A stretch of 64,000 nt of DNA from Algoriphagus marinus (GCF_001936475.1 NZ_MSPQ01000010.1:184176-248175); one strand, 5' to 3'. Positions 8,577-16,547 are shown, numbered from the stretch's first letter. Notes: generated by a model from the letters alone, not told the origin. Numbers and translations: made by a program.

Positions 8577-10757
8577 ATGCCCAAAATCACCCTTACAACC
8601 CTCCTTTTATTAATCTTTAGTTCCGGCGCATTCGCCCAAAAAATTAATGCAGACTATCGTTTGAATATCAAGAAAGCGAGTTCGCCCATTATCATCGATG
8701 GTGTTTTGGATGAGAAAGCTTGGGAAGATGCCGATGTAGCTACTGACTTTTTCATGATCACTCCGATGGATACCAGTTTTGCTCAAGTGAGAACTGATGT
8801 ACGAATGAGCTATGATGAAGAGCACCTCTATCTGATTGTGGTAAATTATCATGCAGTGGAAGGTCCCTATATGGTGGAGTCACTTCGTCGGGATTTCTCT
8901 TTTGGAAAAAATGACAACTTCCTGCTCTTCATGGATCCTTTTGATGATCAAACCAATGGCTTTTCTTTCGGAGCAAATGCAGCCGGTGCTCAGTGGGATG
9001 GTATCATGTCCAATGGTGGTAGCGTGGATTTGAGTTGGGATAATAAATGGACTTCCAAAGTCACCAACTACGAAGACAAATGGATTTTTGAAGCAGCTAT
9101 TCCCTTCAAATCAATTCGCTATAAAAAAGGCATTTCAGAATGGGGAATTAACTTTTCTAGACTCGACTTGAAAACAACCGAAAAATCAGGATGGGCTCCG
9201 GTACCACGTCAATTCCCCTCTGCATCTTTAGCTTATACAGGAATTTTAGCATGGGATAATCCACCTCCACCTGCCGGCGCAAATGTATCCGTCATCCCTT
9301 ACGTTTTGGGAGGCGTGGCCAAAGATTTTGAAAATGATGGAGAAAATGTCTACCGTAGAGAGATAGGAATGGATGCGAAAATCGGTTTGACTTCTTCTTT
9401 GAGTTTAGATTTGACCGTAAATCCAGATTTTTCCCAAGTTGAAGTGGACAGACAGGTCACTAATCTTGATCGTTTCGAATTATTCTTTCCGGAGCGAAGA
9501 CAGTTTTTCCTTGAAAATGGAGACCTCTTTGCAAATTTTGGCTATGCCACGATCCGACCATTTTTCTCCCGAAGAATTGGGCTAAATGTCCCCATTCAGT
9601 ATGGTGCGCGAGTGAGTGGGCGAATCAACAAAGATTGGCGAATCGGAGCTATGACCATGCAGACTGCTGAAGTGGAAAAGGATGCGTTGCCCTCCCAAAA
9701 TTTCACCGTCATGTCTTTGCAGAGGCAAGTGGGTGCGCGATCCAATATCGGGGCGATCTTTGTCAATAAGCAATCACTCCGGTACAACCCCGATGCTACA
9801 GAAGAAGGGAAGCCTGTCTATTCTGAATTTAACAGAAATGCAGGGTTGGAATACAATCTCGCCTCCAGCAATAATCTCTGGACTGGAAAGGCAATGGTGC
9901 TTCAAAGTTTTGCTCCAAATAATTCAGGCAACGGATTTGTCCATGCGGCAAATCTAAAGTATGCGAGTGGCAACCTGACCTGGAACTGGCAACATGAATA
10001 CGTCTCGGAAAGCTATACTGCTGAAGTTGGCTACGTACCTAGGAGAGGGTATTACAAAATTAACCCGAGCGGAGCCTATCTCTTTTTCCCAAAAAGTCAA
10101 AAAATCTTAAGTCATGGACCTGAGCTTGGGAGTACTTTCTTTTGGAATAAAAATGGAGTAAAAACGGATAACGCCACAATTTTAGCCTACAATATCCGAT
10201 GGAGAAGTCAAAGTCGCTTGATGCTTTGGACTTCTTATGATTTTGTCAAGTTGCAGCGACCCTTTGATCCGACAAATCTTGGAGGTGAGCAGCTTCAAAC
10301 AGGTTCCGAGCATGAGTGGTTTGCATGGGGAACTGAATATACGTCCAAACCGCAAAGCGTATTTACCTATGCCTTCAGCACCCGAATGGGCGGGTACTAT
10401 GAAAATGGCAAGCGATACAATGTTACTGCTGATTTGGGTTACCGATTTCAGCCTTATGTGGCCATAGCCATGGCTGCCAACTACAATCAAATCGAGCTTC
10501 GTGAACCTTGGGGAACGACACGGTTTTGGCTAGTCGGTCCAAGAATCGATGTGACAATGACGAATACACTCTTCCTGACGACTTTTATTCAGTACAACGA
10601 GCAGATCAAAAACATCAACTTGAATACCCGCTTCCAATGGAGATTCGCTCCCGCATCGGATCTTTTCTTAGTCTACACGGACAACTATTTGCCTGAGCCA
10701 TTCAATGTGAAGAACCGCTCGCTGGTGTTGAAGTTTACGTATTGGTGGAATGTTTAA
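8577..10757 (+). CDS. DUF5916 / CBM9-like outer-membrane protein
   Basis: 726 residues from ATG 8577, which gives the signal peptide MPKITLTTLLLLIFSSGAFA; an in-frame TTG at 8544 would add eleven polar residues and is rejected. Residues about 30-220 match the CBM9-like fold (PIIIDGVLDEKAWEDADVATDF, then WIFEAAIPFKSIRY and WGINFSRLDL). The remainder is the DUF5916 barrel region, with the hallmark FPERRQFFLENGDLF near 310 and many aromatic strands up to the final KFTYWWNV. The family is common in Bacteroidota next to TonB receptors and peptidases; its function is unknown and a surface binding role is inference. It is followed by the S9 peptidase. Confidence 0.88.
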   Translation: MPKITLTTLLLLIFSSGAFAQKINADYRLNIKKASSPIIIDGVLDEKAWEDADVATDFFMITPMDTSFAQVRTDVRMSYDEEHLYLIVVNYHAVEGPYMVESLRRDFSFGKNDNFLLFMDPFDDQTNGFSFGANAAGAQWDGIMSNGGSVDLSWDNKWTSKVTNYEDKWIFEAAIPFKSIRYKKGISEWGINFSRLDLKTTEKSGWAPVPRQFPSASLAYTGILAWDNPPPPAGANVSVIPYVLGGVAKDFENDGENVYRREIGMDAKIGLTSSLSLDLTVNPDFSQVEVDRQVTNLDRFELFFPERRQFFLENGDLFANFGYATIRPFFSRRIGLNVPIQYGARVSGRINKDWRIGAMTMQTAEVEKDALPSQNFTVMSLQRQVGARSNIGAIFVNKQSLRYNPDATEEGKPVYSEFNRNAGLEYNLASSNNLWTGKAMVLQSFAPNNSGNGFVHAANLKYASGNLTWNWQHEYVSESYTAEVGYVPRRGYYKINPSGAYLFFPKSQKILSHGPELGSTFFWNKNGVKTDNATILAYNIRWRSQSRLMLWTSYDFVKLQRPFDPTNLGGEQLQTGSEHEWFAWGTEYTSKPQSVFTYAFSTRMGGYYENGKRYNVTADLGYRFQPYVAIAMAANYNQIELREPWGTTRFWLVGPRIDVTMTNTLFLTTFIQYNEQIKNINLNTRFQWRFAPASDLFLVYTDNYLPEPFNVKNRSLVLKFTYWWNV

Positions 10758-10785
10758 TGCTAAGATTAAAAGGGAAAAGGGATTA

Positions 10786-10815
10786 GGAGATTAGAGAATG
10801 GGAGATTAAGAGAAT
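10786..10815 (+). repeat. Purine-rich short tandem repeat
   Basis: GGAGATTAGAGAAT and GGAGATTAAGAGAAT stand one base apart in an A/G-rich spacer between the DUF5916 gene and the peptidase gene. No role is apparent. Confidence 0.4.
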
Positions 10816-10921
10816 AAGAGCCCCGATACCTATACGGGAGAGAATTGTTTGGCTGAGTAAGAATATTTAGAAAGCTCGAAGGTTTGCTGTATTTTGAGAA
10901 AGGTTAAAAAACTTTCAATCC

Positions 10922-13171
10922 ATGTTCCTTAAAAAATTTCTAGTTACGGCCCTGCTTCTAGGCATAGGTATCAATCAAATCGCTTTTTCACAGCAGGCTG
11001 AACCTAGCTTGCTGACTTTAGAGCGCATTTATGCTTCCAATGAATTTCGACAGGAGCGGCAAGCCCCGATTCAGTGGATCGAAAATGGGAACGCTTATGT
11101 CACTGTAGACGATTCGTCGGATGGAAATGAACTGATTCGATGGGAAAGCGCGACACAGAAAAAGTCTGTTTTTGTACCAAAGGCGGCGCTAAAGTCTAAT
11201 GGAAAAGTCATCGAAATCGAATCTTTTTCCCTAAGTCAGGACGGCAGCAAAGTTTTAATTTTCACCAATTCCAGCAGAGTCTGGCGATCCAATACCAAAG
11301 GAGATTTTTGGGTCTATGACCTGACCACAAAAAAGCTGAGCCAAGTCGGAAAGCAATTTGAACCCTCCTCCCTACTCTTTGCTAAGTTTGACCCCGACAA
11401 TCAATTCGTGGCTTATGTGCAGGGTTTTAATTTGTATCGGGAGAATTTTTCTACAGGAAAAATTGATCAACTCACTTCCGATGGTACCGGAAAAATAATC
11501 AATGGCACCTTTGACTGGGCCTACGAAGAAGAATTTGGAAAGCGTGATGGATTTGCCTGGAGCCCATCGGGAGATTGGATTTCCTACTGGCAGATCGATG
11601 CTTCGGAGATTGGCACATTTTACATGATCAATAACACCGACTCGATTTATTCTAAACCGATTCCGCTGCAATATCCGAAGGTGGGGCAAACTCCCGCAGG
11701 AGCGAAAATCGGACTGATCAATCCGGAAACAAAGCAGCAACTTTGGATTCCGATTCCCGGACCCGAAACTGAAAACTACCTCCCTGGAATGCAGTGGATC
11801 AATTCGGATCTCTTGCTGATCCAGCAGATGAACCGAAAGCAAAATCAACTTCTTGTCTGGACTTATAAACCTTCGACGAAGGACCTGAAAAAAGTCTATA
11901 CTGAAACAGAAAAAACCTGGGTGGATCTGGGCTACCCGGACATCTCAGCCAACGGTTGGGGAAATAACGATTTGAAGATCGTGGATAGCGGAAAAGCTTT
12001 TCTTCGAATGACTGAAAATGGAAATTGGCGACATATCATCAAAGTGAATTTGGAATCCGGTAAAATTGAAGCCGTCACAGAAGAAAGCTATGATGTAGCC
12101 TCTTTTGCGGGATTATCAGCGAATCAGGTTTACTACATCGCCTCTCCAACCAATCCTACTCAGCGCTACTTGTACGAAAGCTCGCTCACTGGAAAAGGCA
12201 AGACGCAGCGACTCACACCTGCCAATTTCGAGGGAGTCAATACCTACGATGTTTCTCCAAATGGGCGATTTGCCCTTCACTCCCATCAGTCAGTTCATGA
12301 ACCCTTAACTGTCCGACTAATCGAAGTAGCAAGCCACAAAACGCTAAAAACTTTGGTTGAAAACTCAGCCTACAAAACCAAATTAGCCACTTTGGCACAG
12401 CCAGAAATCAAATTCACCACCGTGACGACGAGCGAAGGAGTGACTATGGATGCGAGAATCATCTATCCAATCGGATTTGACGAAAGCAAAAAGTTTCCGG
12501 TGCTTTTCCATGTCTATTCGGAGCCTTGGGGGGCAGTAGCGATCGATACGCAAGTGGGCTTGTTTAATCTGATGCTGGCGCAAAAAGGCTATGTAATTAT
12601 CGATATGGATAACCGTGGAACCCCAACCTTAAAAGGAAGCGCTTGGCGGAAAAGTATCTACCGGAATATTGGAAAAATCAATGCACAGGATCAAGGTTTG
12701 GCGGCCAAAGAAATCCTAAAACTCCCTTACCTAGACGAAAGCCGAGTGGCCGTCTGGGGCTGGAGTGGTGGCGGTTCAATGACGCTCAATTTGCTATTCA
12801 AATTCCCAGAGGTCTATCAGACAGGAATCTCCGTAGCCTCCGTTTCTAATCAGCTCATCTATGATAATATCTATCAGGAGCGCTATATGGGCTTGCCACA
12901 GGAGAATATGGAAGATTTTGTGAGTGGTTCGCCCATTACTTACGCCAAAAACCTAAAAGGAAACCTGCTTCTAATTCATGGCACCGGAGACGACAATGTC
13001 CACTACCAAAGCGCCGAGCTACTGATCAATGAGCTGGTGAAGCACAACAAACAATTCCAAGTGATGCCCTACCCGAACCGATCCCATGGCATCTACGAAG
13101 GAGCAGGAACAAGTCTGCATTTATATACTTTAATGACAAATTATTTGATGCGGAATACGCCGGTGAATTGA
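10922..13171 (+). CDS. S9 family peptidase, dipeptidyl peptidase IV type
   Basis: 749 residues with a signal peptide (about 1-24, ending AFSQ), so periplasmic. The N-terminal beta-propeller (about 40-480) carries the DPP IV double-Glu helix in TFDWAYEEEFGKRDGFAWS, which holds the free N-terminus of the substrate. The C-terminal alpha/beta hydrolase has the nucleophile in GWSGGGS (Ser615), Asp690 in HGTGDDNVH and His722 in NRSHGIYEG. The 32-residue Asp-His spacing equals that of DPP IV (D708/H740). It should release Xaa-Pro or Xaa-Ala dipeptides from peptides. The motif has GWSGGGS where human DPP IV has GWSYGG. The gene appears to stand alone after a 164-base spacer. Confidence 0.93.
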   Translation: MFLKKFLVTALLLGIGINQIAFSQQAEPSLLTLERIYASNEFRQERQAPIQWIENGNAYVTVDDSSDGNELIRWESATQKKSVFVPKAALKSNGKVIEIESFSLSQDGSKVLIFTNSSRVWRSNTKGDFWVYDLTTKKLSQVGKQFEPSSLLFAKFDPDNQFVAYVQGFNLYRENFSTGKIDQLTSDGTGKIINGTFDWAYEEEFGKRDGFAWSPSGDWISYWQIDASEIGTFYMINNTDSIYSKPIPLQYPKVGQTPAGAKIGLINPETKQQLWIPIPGPETENYLPGMQWINSDLLLIQQMNRKQNQLLVWTYKPSTKDLKKVYTETEKTWVDLGYPDISANGWGNNDLKIVDSGKAFLRMTENGNWRHIIKVNLESGKIEAVTEESYDVASFAGLSANQVYYIASPTNPTQRYLYESSLTGKGKTQRLTPANFEGVNTYDVSPNGRFALHSHQSVHEPLTVRLIEVASHKTLKTLVENSAYKTKLATLAQPEIKFTTVTTSEGVTMDARIIYPIGFDESKKFPVLFHVYSEPWGAVAIDTQVGLFNLMLAQKGYVIIDMDNRGTPTLKGSAWRKSIYRNIGKINAQDQGLAAKEILKLPYLDESRVAVWGWSGGGSMTLNLLFKFPEVYQTGISVASVSNQLIYDNIYQERYMGLPQENMEDFVSGSPITYAKNLKGNLLLIHGTGDDNVHYQSAELLINELVKHNKQFQVMPYPNRSHGIYEGAGTSLHLYTLMTNYLMRNTPVN

Positions 13172-13283
13172 TTCACTAGCTTCTGGGTGAACGGGTAAAG
13201 AGCGGATGTAACTTGAAGAACTATCCGAAGATTTCCAATCTTCCTGCTCAAAATGGAAACTTATGACCAATCTTATCGGATTA

Positions 13284-13324
13284 AAAATCCTGGGATAAAA
13301 GTTCAGGAATATAAATCCTGAACA
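13284..13324 (+). repeat. Dispersed repeat, copy 1 (left of parDE)
   Basis: This 41-base unit contains AAATCCTGGGAT, a GTTCAGGA/TCCTGAA hairpin (arms 13302-13308 and 13316-13322) and a closing ACA. It aligns without gaps to 14336-14376 (AAATCCTAGGAT ... GTTCAGGA ... TCCTGATCA). The two copies have the same orientation and bracket the toxin-antitoxin module. Confidence 0.55.
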
Positions 13325-13371
13325 GCAGAGCAGAATTGCTGGCAAAAACTATCAGCACCGATAAACTGGCA

Positions 13372-13671
13372 TTACTCTTTAATTCTATTTTTGAGATCCA
13401 TGCTTCCATGCAAAATTCGTGTAATTTCCACATGGGTATTGTCTAAAATCCGGTAGAAAATAATGTGCTGACTCGTCTTCATTCCGAAGAGTTTGTCAGC
13501 GATTCCTTCATAATTCTTACCTATCCCTTGATTATTGGCAATTTCCTCACAAGCAGAAATTAGCGTTTCATAGTATCTGTCTGCTTGAGTTTCCGACCAA
13601 TTCTGACAAGTATACTCCCAAATTGAGGACAAATCGGTCACAGCCTTTTTAGTGAACTTATACTTTCCCAC
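13372..13671 (-). CDS. parE: ParE/RelE-type toxin
   Basis: 99 residues, the usual length of ParE toxins. It opens with YKFTKKAVTDLSSIWEYT, the family's N-terminal strand and helix, followed by WSETQADRYYETLISACEEIA and the closing strands IIFYRILDNTHVEITRILHG. ParE proteins inhibit DNA gyrase and RelE relatives cleave mRNA on the ribosome; the ParD partner and the IxRILHG ending favour ParE. It starts one base after the antitoxin stop codon and is therefore co-transcribed and probably translationally coupled with it. No truncation is seen, so the module looks functional. Confidence 0.92.
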   Translation of the reverse strand: MGKYKFTKKAVTDLSSIWEYTCQNWSETQADRYYETLISACEEIANNQGIGKNYEGIADKLFGMKTSQHIIFYRILDNTHVEITRILHGSMDLKNRIKE

Positions 13672-13672
13672 G

Positions 13673-13915
13673 CTAGCGGTTTTTAGCTTTTAGGGATTCT
13701 AAATGTTTTTCTGGATCAAAATCATCCGCAATTCCACTATCAATCCCTTCTTGAATCGCATTTTTCAAAAGTTTTACTTTGTTTTCCTCCTCTTCCAAAA
13801 GTCTTAAACCTGCTCGGATCACTTCACTGACATTTTTAAACCGACCTTCTAGAATTCGGTCTTGCACGAATTCCTCAAAATAATTGCCGAGTGATATAGA
13901 TGTATTCTTATTCAT
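13673..13915 (-). CDS. parD: ParD-type ribbon-helix-helix antitoxin
   Basis: 80 residues from ATG 13915. An upstream in-frame start would add 21 hydrophobic residues that do not fit the family and would cover the operator. The N-terminus MNKNTSISLGNYFEEFVQ is the ParD ribbon strand and first helix; GRFKNVSEVIRAGLRLLEEEE is the second helix of the ribbon-helix-helix, which dimerises and binds DNA. The charged C-terminal tail (about 50-80) should wrap and neutralise ParE. It lies one base upstream of the toxin gene. ParD/ParE complexes usually repress their own promoter, and a palindrome sits just upstream at 13937-13955. Confidence 0.92.
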   Translation of the reverse strand: MNKNTSISLGNYFEEFVQDRILEGRFKNVSEVIRAGLRLLEEEENKVKLLKNAIQEGIDSGIADDFDPEKHLESLKAKNR

Positions 13916-13936
13916 ATTGAAAGCATTTGAATCAAA

Positions 13937-13955
13937 TATACCAATTTTTGGTATA
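13937..13955 (-). promoter_or_regulatory. Palindromic operator candidate for parDE
   Basis: TATACCAATTTTTGGTATA has perfect 8-bp arms (13937-13944 and 13948-13955) around a 3-nt centre. It ends 21 bases upstream of the parD start codon. Its position and symmetry fit an autoregulatory ribbon-helix-helix operator overlapping the promoter. Confidence 0.6.
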
Positions 13956-14414
13956 AAAATATTGAAAAAGAAATCCAATTCACGATAAGCTAAATTGAAT
14001 ACAATGGAAAAGAGTTAAGATCTTCTTGTTCAATAGTCTTGAAGAATTATAAAACCTAAACCGTAGGATTTGACCAACCCAAGACCAATCTAGTAATCAA
14101 TAAAGTCCTGAGGAAATAAAAGATTTTTGAAGATCAGGCGGTGCTATTCCCCTCCAAATTGCTACCTGGATGAAAAGGGGAAAGGGGGAATTGGATCCCT
14201 TGCCCAATGCAAATTCGGATTATACAAATGCCCCCGCTCTTCGAGTACTGAAATAAATCAGAATTAATCTCGAAAGGTGATGCGAATATTTGACTTCTTC
14301 CAATCCAAAAATTAAGATTCTATTTTCAAGTATTGTAAATCCTAGGATCAAGGTTCAGGATTGCAACTCCTGATCAACTGGGACGTTTTTAAAAACCTCT
14401 TCGGTCTAATAAAG
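13956..14414. other. Intergenic stretch with one dispersed repeat
   Basis: About 460 bases without a convincing reading frame on either strand. The only structure recognised is the repeat copy at 14336-14376. A run of G-rich sequence near 14175-14200 and a T/C-rich segment follow no recognisable pattern. Confidence 0.5.
14336..14376 (+). repeat. Dispersed repeat, copy 2 (right of parDE)
   Basis: Gapless match to 13284-13324, including the TCAGGA/TCCTGA hairpin (arms 14355-14360 and 14368-14373, loop TTGCAAC). The loop resembles the GGATTGCAAATCC hairpin at 16783-16805, suggesting one wider repeat family. Confidence 0.55.
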
Positions 14415-15158
14415 CTATTTCCTAGTATAATAAAGAACTGATCTCATGGGATTAGAAACTAATTTCAGAGAATCAGCCGAAACCTCATATTGGTATTTAA
14501 CATCAGTACCGTCCACCGATACCACTAACCTATTATTTTCCAAAGTATACCAACTGGATTTTGGGAGTTTTGTATAGTCAAAAAGAGCAACATTCCCAGC
14601 TTCTTCAAATACATCTCTGATCAATTGCAAATCAACCAAGTACACCCCGTTTTCCAAAAATGAGGTGACATAAGGCTTTTTTGTAGCCACACTTTCAATC
14701 GGATTACCCAAACTATCGGTAGTAAGATACTGAACCCATTTTCCTACAACTCTTGGATCAAATGAAGGAGTGTTGGGTTCATCAAACCAAGTTTTCTCGA
14801 GATTTCGTTTGGGAAACTCTATTCTTTCGAATGTAGTACTGTAACTTTTTCCATCAACTTCAAACTCAATATTCAGACGCGATGAATCTTCACTTAATTC
14901 TGCACAAATAGTAAGATCCTCTCCCTCGTTTTGAGGGAGAGGAAATGTTAATTTTCCATCTGAAACTTCAGCAGAAACTTGAATAGATTCTTTTTCGGAA
15001 AAAAATATCTTTATAAAAGTATTACCATCATTCTCCTCTATATACATTAGGTTTTTATCGGTGACTAAACTCCCATGATAAACCCCATATATACTTTGAG
15101 AATACGAATTGGTGATAAATAATATCCCTAATCCGAAAATGAATTGCAGAATTTTCAT
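14415..15158 (-). CDS. Secreted lipocalin-like protein of the peptide locus (long form)
   Basis: 247 residues from ATG 15158, chosen because it begins the signal peptide MKILQFIFGLGILFITNSYS; an in-frame ATG eight codons upstream would spoil it. The first half (about 20-120) is beta-rich and has no recognised family. The second half (about 130-247) aligns with the next upstream protein: VVGKWVQYLTTDSLGNPI, then a TKLPKSSWYTLENNRLVVSV stretch and a final strand SVLYYTRK. The W-x-(L/F) start and repeated strands suggest a lipocalin-like half-barrel. It lies just downstream of a decayed leader-peptide remnant (15244-15342). Its place in the locus makes it a candidate immunity or partner protein; that is inference. 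Confidence 0.65.
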   Translation of the reverse strand: MKILQFIFGLGILFITNSYSQSIYGVYHGSLVTDKNLMYIEENDGNTFIKIFFSEKESIQVSAEVSDGKLTFPLPQNEGEDLTICAELSEDSSRLNIEFEVDGKSYSTTFERIEFPKRNLEKTWFDEPNTPSFDPRVVGKWVQYLTTDSLGNPIESVATKKPYVTSFLENGVYLVDLQLIRDVFEEAGNVALFDYTKLPKSSWYTLENNRLVVSVDGTDVKYQYEVSADSLKLVSNPMRSVLYYTRK

Positions 15159-15243
15159 CGAGTAGAATTTACATACAGGCAAACATACCTAAAGTTGCTG
15201 CACCAGATACTACCAACCCAATAGTTTGTATATATATACATAC

Positions 15244-15342
15244 CTAATCCAGTAAAAACACAGAACTTAGAATGAAGAGATCGTCAATACTGCAACCCCC
15301 ACTAACCATCTCCATTTTTTCAATCGATAATTCTTGTTGTCT
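15244..15342 (-). pseudogene. Decayed GG-leader precursor peptide (fourth copy)
   Basis: On the minus strand the frame reads QQELSIEKMEMVSGG followed by CSIDDLFILSSVFLLD and a TAG at 15244-15246. The leader matches the three other precursors (M[RK]ELSIE[KQ]MEMVNGG) almost residue for residue, with NGG changed to SGG. There is no ATG, GTG or TTG before the leader: the Met-Arg/Lys codons are replaced by AGA-CAA-CAA, and the frame closes upstream at a TAA (15364-15366). The core would be only 16 residues with Cys at +1, as in the 15878-16060 peptide. A dead copy is most likely, though an ATT at 15352-15354 could be a rare start. Confidence 0.7.
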
Positions 15343-15369
15343 GACTTGGCTAATTGTTTCCCATTACCC

Positions 15370-15786
15370 CTAATCTTTATTTCGCTTAAGTAAATATCGA
15401 GTGGTGCCATTGGAATACCCAAAAATCAGCGTGTCTCCTAAAAACCCATAGCGATTGTCCCTAGTTCCATATTCACCTAAATCCACTCTTAAGGTATTAT
15501 TATTAATTGTTTCCCATTTTATGGAGGGGATAAGTGTATAATCCATGGGTATAGTCTCCCCATGTCTTTTCATATCATCAATAAAAAAATTGGGATCCAA
15601 TATCAGTTTTCCATCATTTGTGAACTCTTCCACATATTTCTTCCCGTAGAACTCATCTTTTATAACCTCGCCATTAGAATCAAGTGAAAATAGCATAGTC
15701 CACTGCCCGACTAGTCTTGAATCAAGTTCAGCCTTTTGGGAGGTAAGAGTGAAAATAATAAGATTAATCCAAAATAGATATTTCAT
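15370..15786 (-). CDS. Secreted lipocalin-like protein of the peptide locus (short form)
   Basis: 138 residues from ATG 15786, which starts the signal-peptide-like stretch MKYLFWINLIIFTLTSQ; two upstream in-frame ATGs lack such a context. The mature part is a single domain paralogous to the C-terminal half of the 14415-15158 protein: RLVGQWTMLFSLDSNGEVI, YVEEFTNDGKLILD, a LIPSIKWETINNNTLRVDL stretch and the closing strand TTRYLLKR. The lipocalin-like label rests on the strand pattern only. It follows the precursor peptide gene at 15878-16060 by 91 bases, in the position where an immunity gene is often found. It has no lipobox and no membrane segment beyond the signal, so it should be periplasmic or secreted. 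Confidence 0.68.
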   Translation of the reverse strand: MKYLFWINLIIFTLTSQKAELDSRLVGQWTMLFSLDSNGEVIKDEFYGKKYVEEFTNDGKLILDPNFFIDDMKRHGETIPMDYTLIPSIKWETINNNTLRVDLGEYGTRDNRYGFLGDTLIFGYSNGTTRYLLKRNKD

Positions 15787-15877
15787 AGTAGGACAAATAA
15801 GTTGAAAATTCATAATTAACTCAAAAGCACAATAAAAAGATAACTGATCCAAAATATTAGATCGGTTATTCAATTTT

Positions 15878-16060
15878 TTAAATACAAGCCATCAATCTTC
15901 CTGTGTAGTATGAAAGTCCTGCAAAATGGTAATAATAATATTGGTTACCAGAGCCCAGCTGACCAAGATGATACAACTGTGAGGTTGCATAAAACATTGC
16001 TTCATCAAAATCACATCCCCCATTCACCATTTCCATTTTTTCAATACTTAACTCTTTCAT
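15878..16060 (-). CDS. Double-glycine-leader precursor peptide (P2)
   Basis: 60 residues. The 15-residue leader MKELSIEKMEMVNGG ends in the Gly-Gly cut site recognised by C39 peptidases such as the transporter at 17956-20145. The 45-residue core is unlike the other cores. It begins CDFDEAMFYATSQLYHLG, has a Tyr cluster (YYYY at core 26-29) and ends MACI, so its only two cysteines sit at core positions 1 and 44 and could close the peptide by a disulfide. It is preceded by an inverted repeat at 16118-16136 and a promoter-like element at 16100-16107. A secreted peptide is well supported; whether it is toxin or signal is unknown. Confidence 0.85.
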   Translation of the reverse strand: MKELSIEKMEMVNGGCDFDEAMFYATSQLYHLGQLGSGNQYYYYHFAGLSYYTGRLMACI

Positions 16061-16099
16061 AATTTTGTTGTTTAAAGTGGTTATTTATTTAAGAATAAC

Positions 16100-16107
16100 C
16101 TAAGCTA
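16100..16107 (-). promoter_or_regulatory. -7-like element of the P2 peptide gene
   Basis: Minus strand TAGCTTAG matches the Bacteroidota -7 consensus TAnnTTTG at all but one fixed position. It lies 10 bases downstream of the inverted repeat and 39 bases upstream of the P2 start, the same geometry as at P1. Confidence 0.45.
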
Positions 16108-16117
16108 AATACAGCTC

Positions 16118-16136
16118 ACTGCAATTTCCTTGCAGT
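16118..16136 (-). promoter_or_regulatory. Inverted-repeat operator candidate upstream of P2
   Basis: ACTGCAATTTCCTTGCAGT: perfect 7-bp arms around a 5-nt centre. Its last base is the first base of the stop triplet of the HTH pseudogene (16136-16138). The P1 module has a related element at exactly the same position relative to its HTH stop codon and promoter core, so it is probably the binding site of the HTH protein. Confidence 0.65.
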
Positions 16137-16348
16137 CAATCAGCTTTTTTCTGAAAAATATAAGATCTTTTTTCTTTGCATTAGCAAATACCTTTCTCCA
16201 TGCTCAATCTCAGGTCATCTAAAAGATTGTAAACCATTCGATCTTTAAAACCGAGCTTCTTGGCCAAATCCTTTGGACTTCCTGTCTTTTCGTTCTCGAT
16301 AAGCCCGATCAGAAGTTTGGTGCGCTCGTAGTATTTTAGTCCTGACTC
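16136..16348 (-). pseudogene. Dead copy of the HTH regulator gene
   Basis: The minus strand reads in one frame as a close homolog of the intact regulator at 17740-17952: SGLKYYERTKLLIGLIENEK, then TGSPKDLAKKLGFKDRMVYN, LLDDLRLSMEKGIC, stop, CKEKRSYIFQKKAD and the terminal TGA. Two lesions are seen. The start codon position (16346-16348) is GAG rather than ATG, with a stop two codons further upstream, and there is an internal TAA at 16181-16183, where the intact protein has Phe. No frameshift is present, so decay is recent. The TGA overlaps the inverted repeat just as in the intact module. Confidence 0.85.
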
Positions 16349-16396
16349 TACAGCTCAGGAATCCTAAAAATAAAAAAGCGTAGATACAATCTACGC
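16316..16396. repeat. 81-base direct repeat, copy A
   Basis: Matches 16841-16921 at 75 of 81 positions with no gaps. It spans the 5' end of the HTH pseudogene (already without its ATG) and the 3' end of the truncated P3 peptide gene, including the hairpin with arms AAGCGTAGAT (16376-16385) and ATCTACGCTT (16389-16398). Confidence 0.8.
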
Positions 16397-16497
16397 TTAG
16401 TGGAGGCCATACCTAAAATACCACCTGCGCATTTCGAAGCATCATTAACTTTACCTCCATTCACCATCTCCATTTTTTCAATCGATAATTCTCTCAT
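16348..16497 (-). CDS. Double-glycine-leader peptide, truncated/chimeric (P3)
   Basis: 49 residues from ATG 16497; the reading frame is open further upstream but the leader starts here, as in the paralogs. The leader MRELSIEKMEMVNGG is intact. The core starts KVNDASKCAGGILGMAS, a clear paralog of the P1 core AMNDATRCIGGILATAA, and then departs into a basic tail STKRRLYLRFFIFRIPEL encoded by the hairpin and the repeat at 16316-16396. The long hydrophobic part and the C-terminal Cys of P1 are lost. It still has a good -7 element (16540-16547), but the upstream inverted repeat and HTH gene are missing. Probably a non-functional fusion remnant, though it could still be exported. Confidence 0.65.
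   Translation of the reverse strand: MRELSIEKMEMVNGGKVNDASKCAGGILGMASTKRRLYLRFFIFRIPEL
16376..16398 (-). repeat. Hairpin inside the P3 3' end
   Basis: Perfect 10-bp arms AAGCGTAGAT / ATCTACGCTT with a 3-nt loop. On the minus strand it is followed after a few bases by a T-rich stretch, so it may be an original terminator that the truncated P3 frame now reads through. The matching position in copy B (16901-16923) has decayed arms. Confidence 0.6.
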
Positions 16498-16539
16498 AAT
16501 TATGTTGTTTTTAAAGTTAGAAATTTGATTAATTGTAAC

Positions 16540-16547
16540 CAAATATA
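16540..16547 (-). promoter_or_regulatory. -7 element of the P3 peptide gene
   Basis: Minus strand TATATTTG is a perfect TAnnTTTG match, 42 bases upstream of the P3 start, like P1 and P2. The sequence where the inverted repeat should lie (16558-16576) shows no symmetry. Confidence 0.5.
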
